DNA from: Acanthosepion lycidas
Lineage: Eukaryota > Mollusca > Cephalopoda > Sepiida > Sepiidae
DNA length: 64,000 bases
Reading direction: 5' to 3'
Assembly: GCA_963932145.1 (NCBI GenBank)
Contig: OZ010573.1
Span: forward strand, 27,469,963 to 27,533,962
Of this stretch, positions 55,964-64,000 are shown piece by piece; position 1 is the first letter of the stretch, and every line of letters begins with the position of its first letter. A program made the position numbers and the translations under genes. The notes below the pieces were generated by a model. That model was not told the origin of the DNA, ran no database searches, and saw only the letters and a program-made list of their open reading frames with translations.

Positions 55964-57315
55964 CACCCCTGGTTAAAATCTTAAGACCAGATACAAAAGC
56001 GTTAAAAAATATAAAATACTGTTACTTTAATCAAAATATATTTGCGAAACATTTACATTTGATTAGAAAATGTAGTTTATCAAAAAAAAACAAGTGAAAA
56101 TTTTAATTGACTGATTTAAACAAATTACTGGACAAAAATTTTAGAACTAGTCAGTGTGCTCAGAGCTTCAGACGTGTAGACATTTACGTAGCTCATTTCC
56201 AGTATTAAATTTCAGATTTTAAAATGTCTATGGGTAAAATTTTAAAGTTCGAACAGGGCAGGAATGTTGAACTTCAAAGACGAGCCATTGCAAATGAAAT
56301 TGGCCGTAGCAGAACTGTCATTGCTAACTTCATAAAAATCCCGATGCGTATGCTTCTAAAAAATCAGGGGGTCCCCCACCAAATAAAATATCACCATCTT
56401 TAGACAGATGATTTAGGTGAGAAGTTAAGAGAGATTAAAGTCTAACGCCAAATCAGATAAAAGCGAATACAGATGCTGAATACAGCTCTCGAACAATAAG
56501 GGTTTAAGAACTTGAAACGGCTGCAGAGGCCTCACCTTATTCCTCATCATAAAACCTCCCGTTTACAATTTGTTTCCGATTTGGGATGTGGATAAATGGA
56601 AAAGTTTCCAGACGAGAAAGAAAATTAAATCTTGATGACCCAGACTGTTTTCAGCGTTACTGGCATGCAAAAGAGGTGGATCAATTATGACCTGGGGTTC
56701 ATTTTCGTACAATGGAACTAAACAAACAGCTGCTAGTTAAATTGACATGTTAAGAAAGGCATCGCTAATTATTGAAGGCCCTCTTCTATGTGGAGAAAAC
56801 TGGATTTTCCAGCAGGACAATGCTGCAATCCACAAGGATCTCCAGATCGAAACCCAATCGAAAATGTTTGGAGATGGATGGCAAAGGATGTTTAAAAACA
56901 TGGATCGCAATTTGAAACAGTGGATGCTCTTCGTGCTGCAGTTTATGCAACCTGGGCGAGCATCCCAAGCACCCTCATGCAGAAGTTAATAATGAGTATG
57001 CCAAAGCGGATTTTCGAATTGATTTTCAAAAATGGAGGATATACTGAGAATTAAATTGTCGTTGTGACTTATTTATTCTGTATTTTCTATTTTGATTTAC
57101 ATGCTCATATCTTTATGACCAACAAAAAAAAAATCCTTGTTTTCAATGTTTGTTTAAATTAAACAATTAAAAGCTTACAATGTTCATTTGTTTGTTGATA
57201 AACTACATTTTCTAATTAAAGGTAAATGTTTCGCAAATATATTTTGATTAAACTAACAGTATTTTATATTTTTTTAACCCTTTTGTATCTGGTCCTAAAA
57301 TTTTGAATAGGGGCA
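55964..57315 (+). mobile_element. Tc1-type DNA transposon, near full length, inactive
   Basis: 1352 bp flanked by TA. Inverted ends of about 170 bp: acccctggttaaaatctt at the left and, at the right, the complement of the same series (aaaattttgaataggggc); tttagttataaa-like inner parts also match (gtagtttatcaa / ttgataaactac). The transposase begins at ATG 56224 (MSMGKILKFEQGRNVEL), has a helix-turn-helix with ANEIGRSRTVIANFIK (56291-56338), TPNQIKANTD (56449) and IRVLKRLQRPHLIPHH-like sequence, MTWGSFSYNGTKQTAAS (56688-56738), WIFQQDNAAIHK with the second catalytic D (56800-56835) and PDRNPIENVWRWMAKDV with the final acidic residue (56840-56890). At least three frameshifts, an in-frame stop after KQTAAS and a loss of about 25 codons between IHK and PDRN leave it inactive. 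Confidence 0.9.
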
Positions 57316-57329
57316 TATCTTTCACAATG

Positions 57330-57380
57330 AATAAAGCCGTAAAAAAAAAAAAAAAAAAAAAAAAACGACAAAAAAAAAAA
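57330..57380. repeat. Poly-A tract
   Basis: Two A homopolymers separated by cgac, just outside the Tc1 element. Confidence 0.9.
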
Positions 57381-57429
57381 TTGAAAACATTGGCAATGTC
57401 TCTTCATTATTCATCTTCCTGGGGAGGAT

Positions 57430-57600
57430 TATCATCTCTCAGTTGTAGCTCTCTGGGGAGGAGGGAGCAGGTGCCTCATCCCGGGGAGCAGCTGCACGAG
57501 ATCTCCCCCGCATTGCACTAGAGAGCTAGTGTAAGCGACAGTGGTGCGAGTTGGGCAATTTTTGCCCTTGGCTCGAGTGTACAGGCTCGGATTCTCCACA
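57430..57600. other. GC-rich structured island
   Basis: In a strongly AT-rich setting, 57440-57560 is GC-rich and folds: tagctctct (57446-57454) pairs with agagagcta (57520-57528), ggggag (57455-57460) with ctcccc (57503-57508), gtgc (57471-57474) with gcac (57494-57497). A second small hairpin gggcaatttttgccc lies at 57553-57567. This nesting looks like a structured RNA or a SINE head, but I could not match it to 7SL, U1-U6, 5S or tRNA. Confidence 0.4.
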
Positions 57601-57839
57601 TTTAAATTCGACCTTGTCTCATTTCATCTCATTGGAGAAACCGGAGTAAATAAATCCTTATTATACATATTCTGCCAGTAAAACTTTGATTATCATTATC
57701 TGTCATTGCAAAAATACAACCTGAGAACTGAAACAAATTGTTAAAAATTGAAAAATTCAGCTTCTTTCCTGTTGTCTAAAACTTTAATTTCCCGCCACGA
57801 GTCCTGCACCCAATGAGGGTCGAAAGGCACCACATGTAC
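57601..57839. other. No gene recognised
   Basis: Unassigned spacer. Confidence 0.4.
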
Positions 57840-58085
57840 TGCTGCAGTGGATGTCTGGCGGAGCCTACTCCTCTCCAGGCTGGTTTTGAATTCAGTTAAC
57901 CTTCTCAGAGACTGATTGCTAAGTGGTACAGTCTGATCTACATTCTAACCTATTGCTGGGGGAAGATGGATTCATGCCTTTTCCAGTAATAATCCAAACA
58001 AAATCTATTGGTGATTTCACTTTCTCGACGATAATGTTACTCTGTCCGCATTATCCCAGTGTTGATTTAGAATACAGTTAAAGCG
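57840..58085 (-). mobile_element. tRNA-derived SINE, decayed
   Basis: ctggttttgaattcagttaa and gatggattcatgccttttcc match 12790-12900. The head, on the minus strand, lies near 58060 and abuts the 5S-like sequence head to head. Confidence 0.55.
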
Positions 58086-58103
58086 CAGAAAAGAACTGAA
58101 GTA

Positions 58104-58193
58104 GCGTTCTCGTCCGCACACCGAAGTTAAGCAACATTGAGACCGGTCAGTACCTAGATGGGTGACCGCTTTGGAATATCAGGTGCTGTATGC
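58104..58193 (+). rRNA. 5S rRNA-derived sequence (pseudogene or SINE head)
   Basis: gttctcgtccg, caccgaagttaagcaac, gtcagtacctagatgggtg and accgctttggaatatcaggt, then gctgtatgcc follow the order of animal 5S rRNA from about base 30 to the end, including the internal control C box region gatgggtgacc. The first ~30 bases are not 5S-like and several paired positions are changed, so it is not a functional gene. 5S-derived heads are known in SINE3-type elements. Confidence 0.75.
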
Positions 58194-58244
58194 CCCTAAT
58201 AACATGCATTGGCCCTTCATGGTAGGGTAATGTCCCATTCCCCT

Positions 58245-59540
58245 TCATGAACAGGAAAGATATGAGGAATGCCTTCTATGCTGTGTCCTTTTAGGATCTG
58301 GGCAGTCATCGCTCTCCACGATTTCTTGGCGTCCTGGGTAAAACGATAAACTATGTCCAACAGCAAGACCTCTGATCAGGAGGTTTTGAGGAGCGTGGTG
58401 TTCTCAGGTCCACCCTGACTCAGGATGGTAGTACCTGTTGGGGTCCAAATTATGGGCAAATAGTTAAACCCCTCCCACCCCAAAAAAACTGGGGTCAAAA
58501 AACTATGAAAGTGTAAAAATAGGTTTTAATATCAGCAATAAAGATTCTGAGGAAAAATATTAAAAACATTACTAGCAATAAAAAGAATCAGCATTAAATA
58601 ACCCATTGAGGTTGATATGCCGTAAAACAAACCAAATAATTTCCTGTATTTTTCTCTCTCTTATTAGCTTTTAGTAAAGTTTCTCTCTCTCTCTCTCCTA
58701 ATCCCTCTTCTGTCAACAATGTACACAAGCTCTCTGTGTAGCTTATGCGCTAGTTTCCTTTGTCCTCTTGCCTTCAATATGTCCTGTGAGTGTCAAATTT
58801 TCTAAGCAGTCTTTCCTCATAATGTGCCCTAGAAATTCCATCTTTTTCTGATTTTAAGTATAAGTGTCCATTTTGTTTTCATTTTCCTTAAAACTTTGCT
58901 ACTACAGCATCCTTCTCTAGAAGCACATTTCTGTTGATTCAAGTCTCGTAATCATCAGTAATGAGATTCTCCAGCATTCGCTACCATATAGGTGGACAGA
59001 TATTACATAAGTTAGCTACTCTTTTCTTCGTTTCCAATGTTTTTTATTACTTTGCTTAGCTTTCAGGAGGCATCTTTCACTATACCGAGGCGCCTTTGGA
59101 TTGCGATGTCGCATTTTTCATCCTCTGTTAAATCGATTTCTAGATATTTAAATTGCTGTATTTGCTTGATTTTTTTTGGTATCTGTAATTTGTAATTCGC
59201 ATATTCGGCTCTTTCCGTTGACAACCCCACAATTGATGTTTAGTCCTTTCTTCTTGCTTTCCTTTACTAACTTCTGTAGGAGTTCCTGTATTTTTCTTTC
59301 TGTGTTTGCAATCAACGCCGTTTCATCTGCATTAATATTAAGATTGTGTCCGCCAATAATACATCCTGGTAGGACTTTTAATCCTCTATAGAATCCACTC
59401 ATTGTATACATTGACTATGTGTGGTGATAAAAAAAACAAAAAAAAAACACCATTATCTTCAACTTCTTTCTATTTTTTTTTTGTATATTTACTGAATTTA
59501 TTTTCTATCCGTATGTAGACAGTTTACTCACATAAAAGAT
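58245..59540 (-). mobile_element. RTE-clade LINE, 3' half of ORF2, interrupted
   Basis: The 3' end tcatcgctctccacgatttc (58308) is separated by a family A retroposon from ttagcttttagtaaagtttc and the C-terminal region (58640-58860). Further along the minus strand are the TEMWFYR-type region near 58920 and an open frame at 59411-59148 with IGGHNLNINADETALIANTE, then RKIQELLQKLVKESKKKGL and NINC: the decayed palm with DETALI in place of YADDTVLI. The region from 59420 to 59540 continues towards the upstream palm. Confidence 0.8.
58329..58638 (+). mobile_element. Retroposon family A copy (310 bp)
   Basis: Bounded by atttcttg (58321-58328) and atttcctg (58639-58646), an 8-bp duplication with one difference, inside an RTE LINE. 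Head gtcctgggtaaaacgataaa, gaggttttgaggagcgtgg, caaatagttaaacccc, actatgaaagtgtaaaaa, a much reduced unit array, then gatatgccgtaaaacaaacc as the A-rich end. Confidence 0.85.
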
Positions 59541-59842
59541 TTCCACAGGCTGATTAATTAAGAATTAAAGGCTTGAGGCTTCTTTTTTTTTTTTTTTTTT
59601 TTTATTATCGTGAGTCAGATAAAAAAGGTGTTTATCTCTTCGATATAAACTATTTTAATAAAATTCTGTGGTTTTAGTAGATTATAACCGTTTAGGTACC
59701 AGTTTTTTATATTCCCATGGTAGCGGAATTTCGTTAGTGCGAATCTCCTTGCAAAATTTTATTTCAAGCGAAAAGTAATATCTTATATCTTTGCAAGACT
59801 TTCCGACAGCGAGTAAAATATTTGCAAAGTCTTTACATCCAA

Positions 59843-59846
<4 letters not shown>
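59541..59846. other. No gene recognised
   Basis: Poly-T at 59582-59603; no other signal. Confidence 0.4.

Positions 59847-59899
<53 letters not shown>
59847..59899. repeat. (TA)n microsatellite
   Basis: About 26 TA units. Confidence 0.95.
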
Positions 59900-59903
<4 letters not shown>

Positions 59904-59945
59904 CGTTTTCAAAGAATTTACTTCTACATAATGTTATATAAAATC

Positions 59946-61262
59946 AGGTACCTCCATGAGATCGCTAAAAAAAAAGAGCATACCATGATGAAAAAGACGC
60001 CAAACTTAACGAAAGCAAAATTTTATCGTCTAAATGCTTATGTTATTATTAAGAGGAAAGATGAAAGTTTATTTTAAAAAATTTTTCCTCCTTCTAAACA
60101 TTCTAAATTTTGATTAAACAAAAAACAAAAAAACTTGTTTCTCTTTGTATCACCGGAACTAGTAAAATAACATTTACAATTTTTAGCACTTTTTTTGTAT
60201 GACACATTAATTTGGAAAATTTTGCAAAAATAAAAATAATTGTCGGATGTTAATGAAACTTTCAGAAACTATTCACAGATGATCGAAATTATTATAAATG
60301 TTTTTTTTTTTTTATTTATTACCCCGCCCGCTAACTAATTTTATGAAAACGCTAGAAATTCGATCGCGCCAGGTTTAGTGGAGAAGTGAATTTGATTTTT
60401 CAATTTCAATTGAGAAGGGTACCTACAGGTATCATCTTATGAAATTTATATGATCTTATTTTTATATTAATCTCAGTTATGACATTTTTCCATAAATGAA
60501 ATATAAAAATTAATAGAATGAATAGAAATACAAATAACACAGTAAAATGTAATAAGTGTACATAGAATTATAGTATTTTATGTACACTTCTGATAACATT
60601 TCATAAGAAAGGTATCTAATTTACAGTTACCTTTCTTATGAAATATGAAATTTAATCTCACTCTTAAGTCTTATTTTAATTTCTTTATAATATATTTTCC
60701 ATAAAGCATCGTAAACGTGAAAGCTAAGTACAAAAAAAATTAGAGGGCTGAAAGTTTTCCTTACAATTAACGTGTTAAATAATTTGTTCATTTAAATGTA
60801 AATAATTTCACTTTTCTCCTTCCTTTAATTATCCTCACGGTATCCGTCAATATGTCGTTCATCACCTGTCAAGTGACGCGAAAGTTTATGACCTGCTTTG
60901 TTTTATTTTCAAATTACATCTTTTCGGCGCAGAAGCTAAGCTTGGTTCAAAATAATTTAAATAAATATAATTTCTGAATTTCTTATAAGTTTTGAAAAAA
61001 TGATAATTGATATTTAAACGAATTTCATAGTGACATTTAGTTTTTTTTATAAAATGGAAAAAAATGATTGCCATCTGTCAATTTTGCTGACTCAAAAAAA
61101 AAAAAACGAGATTTTTAACGAAAATTTCGGACGTGCTAGGAAAGATTAAAAAATGTAAAAAAAATACCCCCAAAATACTTTGATCTTTTCTCTTAATAAT
61201 AACATAAACATTTAGACGATAAAATTTTGTTTTCGTCAAGTTTGGCGTCTTTTTACATCATG

Positions 61263-61311
<49 letters not shown>

Positions 61312-61327
61312 CGTGGAGGTACCTATA
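59946..61327. mobile_element. AT-rich TIR element family B, both ends present (about 1.4 kb)
   Basis: Left end caggtacctccatgagatcg, then gatgaaaaagacgccaaact and gcaaaattttatcgtctaaa; right end gacgataaaattttgtttt, caagtttggcgtcttttt and gtggaggtaccta. Inverted similarity covers about 130 bp. The flanks tataaaat and tataaaaa may be an 8-bp hAT-type target duplication with one mismatch. A (TA)n run of about 45 bp interrupts the right end. The interior shares the ttcataagaaaggta inverted repeat with 48937-50848 in reverse order. No ORF. Confidence 0.75.
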
Positions 61328-61989
61328 TAAAAATGCAACAACAAAACGCAGAAATGTAGTATTTTTTTATCTTATTTTAATTTTTGTGTGTTTATATCTA
61401 GAAGCGTTAAAATCCAGCATAAATGCACCAGAGGCTAGCAATTTATACCCAGAGTTATCAAAGGGGATGAAATACAAGCGTTTCGAGTTAGTGAGGAAAA
61501 AAAGGTGTTGAGCTTGTGTTTTGAAATTTGATGTGGATTGGCTTTTTACAGAAACTATCGGAAGGTTGTAAATCGTACCTTTTTTTTTTTTTTTTTTTTT
61601 TTAATTACGACATTTCTTATAAATCTCATTAAACAAATTCGCATGAAACTTCAAACGTAATGAGATTTTAACACGCAGCAGCTGTTTTTGAAGTATTTTG
61701 AATGTTTCCAAAAAAAAAAAAAAAAAAAATGGTAGAAAAGTTGAGGTGAGGGATTCAAAGGCAAAAAGAACTTTGTTCTCTTTATTTCAATTCGGGGTTC
61801 TCCCCTAAAAAAAAGCTTAAGGGAAGGCATTTTGTTTTTCCTTTGTCTTCTCTGTCAATGAAATTGGTTTAAAAAAAAATAATACGTGTTATGGAGAGGA
61901 GAGAAAAAAGCTATTTAAGTCTGGTTCTGAATTTTATATTTCTCCCTGTGCGATATCTGTAGTTGAACGCCGACCTCCATAACTTTAAT
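61328..61989. other. No gene recognised; poly-T and poly-A
   Basis: Poly-T at 61579-61602 and poly-A at 61711-61729. An open frame of 94 codons at 61227-61511 arises mostly from the (TA)n run. Confidence 0.45.
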
Positions 61990-62400
61990 ACTTAGTCATT
62001 TTGATTCTTTTCCAGTCTTTGTGAACCTTGTCCCATGAATCTTGTCCTTCCAACTACGTATCAAGTAAGTTTTTCCTCTTCATGTTGGCTCGTCCTAACC
62101 TCGCTTCAGATTTTATTATTACGGCTCCTATTTTTTTTATTTCTTGTAGGTTTCTTTCCTATGTTGTCATGGAAACGCTTTCTTATGTATTCCATCTTTA
62201 TAATGCTTTTTCTTTCTCCATTGTAAAGGTTCTGTCTTAGATCGATGCATCTTGCCAAAAAGCATGTTTTCTGTCCTGCTATTTATTTTTATCGTTTTCT
62301 GCATATGTAATGTATCTTTATTTTGCAGTTTTTCAATCTCCGCAAATTTCACATTAAACCTTTCTTTTGTTTACTTGCACTTGTAATTCTTTCGTGTGTT
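61990..62400 (-). mobile_element. RTE-clade LINE fragment, linker to reverse transcriptase
   Basis: Minus strand: KFAEIEKLQNKDTLHMQKTI then NSRTENMLFGKMHRSKTEPL, QWRKKKHYKDGIHKKAFP, and in shifted frames NLQEIKKIGAVIIKSEARLG (62150-62100). The order KxKDTxxMHKTIKxxTG ... EKExxxxRWxEYIxELFHD ... GPxIxKSEVR is that of RTE between endonuclease and palm. Confidence 0.6.
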
Positions 62401-62609
62401 ACTTCATACTGCATGTCTTGAACACCTTTTTCATTCGGTTGAGAAATTCACCTTTTCAATTTTTTGTCATGTCCTTGGGCTGAATTTTGTCTCTTATACC
62501 GTAAAATAAAACGCATATCGATTTCTTTATACTTTTGGATTTATGTAATGAATTCTACAAACCAATCATATGATTATCTACCTCTCACTTTTTTTTTTAT
62601 CAGTATATT
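62401..62609. other. No gene recognised
   Basis: Short spacer before the 5S-like sequence. Confidence 0.4.
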
Positions 62610-62850
62610 GTTCCCGAAGTTAAGCAATGTCAAGCTTGGTCAGTAACTAAATGGGTGACAGCTTGGGAATACCAGGTGCCATAAGCTTGGATGTGTGGGT
62701 GGTGTAATGGACAACGGCTCGGAATTGTTAATCGGAGAGCCGTGTTCCAATTCTAATCGGGTTAGTTATATTCACTTACGGGCAAATACCTTTGGGGAAA
62801 AGTATGAATTCACCTCTTCTTCCGCAACTATGGGTTAATTAAGACGTATC
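62610..62850 (+). mobile_element. Composite SINE: 5S-like part joined to tRNA-like part
   Basis: 62612-62687 follows 5S rRNA (cccgaagttaagcaatgtc, agtaactaaatgggtgacag, cttgggaataccaggtgcc). It passes directly into a tRNA-like head (gtgggtggtgtaatggacaa, cggctcggaattgttaatcg, gagagccgtgttccaattc), then the common SINE body with actatgggttaattaag. A dimeric 5S/tRNA promoter is known from some SINE families. The 5S part lacks its first ~40 bases. Confidence 0.65.
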
Positions 62851-63339
62851 ATTAAATAATTATCCCCCTTCCAAAAAATTACAATCTAAAAATATTTTAT
62901 CGCTTTAAATAGCCTGCAAAAGGTTAAGCCGTAAAAAAAAAAATTAGTCAATGTATATTGTTCCTAAAAATCCTTTACTGTTTCTGACCCTACTAAAAAC
63001 AAAAAAATGCGTGAGGCTCTGTTTCCGCCCCACCGATATGGCGATAAGAAAATATCTCCTATATTCAATGTCCGCTGTTGTTTATGCATGCGTATAATAC
63101 GCAGGGATGACCATTTTATTATTATATATAACTCATGATGTCTAATATTTTAGATGGCATATCTTTACAGGAACGAACGCAGAGCAAGGTCATTGAGGCT
63201 AGACACGATTAGTGATCATCCAACGTCGCGTAAATCTATTCTTTTTAAGAGATAAAGAGATAAGTAATTGTTACCAAAATCAACTCCTATTTCCGCCTTA
63301 AAAAAGCACCCTCAATGTACACGAAATAGGCATTGGCTT
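62851..63339. other. No gene recognised
   Basis: A 13-bp motif gcgtataatacgc at 63088 echoes the small inverted repeat at 53729. Nothing else identified. Confidence 0.4.
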
Positions 63340-63430
63340 ATCTCCCGCTCTATTAATAGTCTTTCAAGCCATGGGCAATCATGGCTCTCCACGGCTTTCT
63401 TGCTCTTCGTAATCCTTTAATCTTTTATGA
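63340..63430 (-). mobile_element. RTE LINE 3'-terminal fragment
   Basis: ccatgggcaatcatggctct and ccacggctttcttgctctt correspond to the 3' end of the RTE ORF2 copies at 28330 and 41650. Confidence 0.6.
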
Positions 63431-63502
63431 TACCTATTTCCTTTTGTGGTACTTGTTCTATCAATTTGCGCAAACTCCTTGGATGTGTCCAATAAGGATT
63501 AA

Positions 63503-63665
63503 ATTTTTGGAGCTGTCTTTCTTTCCTCGTGAAATTTTTGGAGCTGTCTTTCTTTCCTCGTGAAATTTTTGGAGCTGTCTTTCTTTCCTCGTGAAATTTT
63601 TGGAGCTGTCTTTCTTTCCTCGTGAAATTTTTGGAGCTGTCTTTCTTTCCTCGTGAAATTTTCGG
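63503..63665. repeat. 31-bp tandem repeat, five units
   Basis: Near-identical units with ttggagctgtctttctttcc, starting at 63509 and recurring every 31 bp to 63633; a sixth, diverged edge begins at 63664. Because 31 is not a multiple of three, a minus-strand frame through it cycles through three peptides. Confidence 0.95.
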
Positions 63666-63715
63666 AGCTTCCTGTCTGAGTTTCTGAAATGAGGAATTAC
63701 TATTATTCATATTCA

Positions 63716-63930
63716 CACTGTTGACTTTCTTTGTTCATCGCAACGTTTCGGCCGCAGTGCTCTCCAGGCTTCATCAGGTGCTTGTCCATCCGGGTAACCT
63801 TTAGGCAATTTCGAACTGAACCATTTATTTATGGGGGTAAATTGTTTTCGTTTCACTGTCCATGTCGAGGAATATTTCGTCTTCGTTATGATTTTGTACT
63901 GCTTGGTTATTGCTACCCCTATTATTAACA
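63716..63930 (-). mobile_element. Penelope-like/retrozyme-type edge, tentative
   Basis: Minus strand: cacctgatgaag, a stem II-like gcc ... ggc hairpin, then cgaaacgttgcg (63780-63740). CTGATGA and GAAA are hammerhead core elements, and similar patches are common in Penelope-like elements, but no pairing stem III or stem I can be drawn. The upstream minus-strand frame (63931-63713) is open for 72 codons without a match. Confidence 0.3.
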
Positions 63931-64000
63931 TGTTACCAAATTAAGGAAACATCGCTTTAATCCACGGGGCTACTGTCCTGCAAGATATCCCTAGACATTG

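Noticed and set aside
56786-56968. Minus-strand frame within the Tc1 element
   Set aside because: Antisense to transposase coding sequence, with no independent similarity.
58104-58193. Functional 5S rRNA gene
   Set aside because: The first third is not 5S-like and conserved paired positions are altered.
63503-63665. Possible CRISPR-like array
   Set aside because: Units are contiguous without spacers, and the setting is eukaryotic.
63417-63716. 99-codon lysine-rich frame
   Set aside because: Produced by the 31-bp tandem repeat; no start context, no similarity.

Overview
This window reads as repeat-dominated, AT-rich nuclear DNA of an invertebrate animal. The mix of RTE, jockey/CR1-type and restriction-like-endonuclease LINEs, tRNA-derived SINEs, mariner and Tc1 elements, long (TA)n, (GATA)n and (TAA)n runs and many poly-T tracts fits a mollusc, most likely a cephalopod such as an octopus. 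That assignment is inference from repeat style. I could not identify an intact host protein-coding gene. The coding sequence I recognise belongs to mobile elements or their decayed copies, and I saw no tRNA or rRNA gene that looks functional.

Layout. 0-1.2 kb: two adjacent long palindromes (67-478 and 557-1155) separated by (TA)n; the second has a hammerhead ribozyme fold in each arm. 1.2-13 kb: LTR fossils, LINE fragments, mariner MITEs and SINEs. 13.7-20 kb: one REL-endonuclease LINE carrying two later insertions, one of them a short two-LTR element. 20.5-23.7 kb: LINE 3' ends, microsatellites and a degenerate GATA-type satellite split by a third palindrome (22751-23157), again with a hammerhead fold in each arm. 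23.7-31 kb: SINE, jockey/CR1-type and RTE remnants and a large AT-rich TIR element. 31.5-35 kb: an LTR copy, then a ~3 kb interval with inverted ends enclosing a broken gene of a multicopy invertebrate family. 35.9-47 kb: Tigger transposase remnant, LINE pieces, another AT-rich TIR element, and a retroposon family with target-site duplications up to 16 bp. 47-61 kb: MITEs, two more AT-rich TIR elements, and a nearly full-length but broken Tc1 transposon (55964-57315). 58-64 kb: 5S-rRNA-derived sequence, RTE remnants, a 5S/tRNA composite SINE and a 31-bp tandem repeat.

How the parts relate. Insertions inside recognisable LINE frames give relative ages: the LTR element and a 321-bp element postdate the REL LINE, and retroposon family A postdates two RTE copies. 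MITEs probably depended on mariner, Tigger or other transposases in trans. The most noteworthy signal is the four hammerhead folds, paired and facing outward, in two palindromes of otherwise different sequence. Boundaries are by-eye estimates unless a target-site duplication is quoted.
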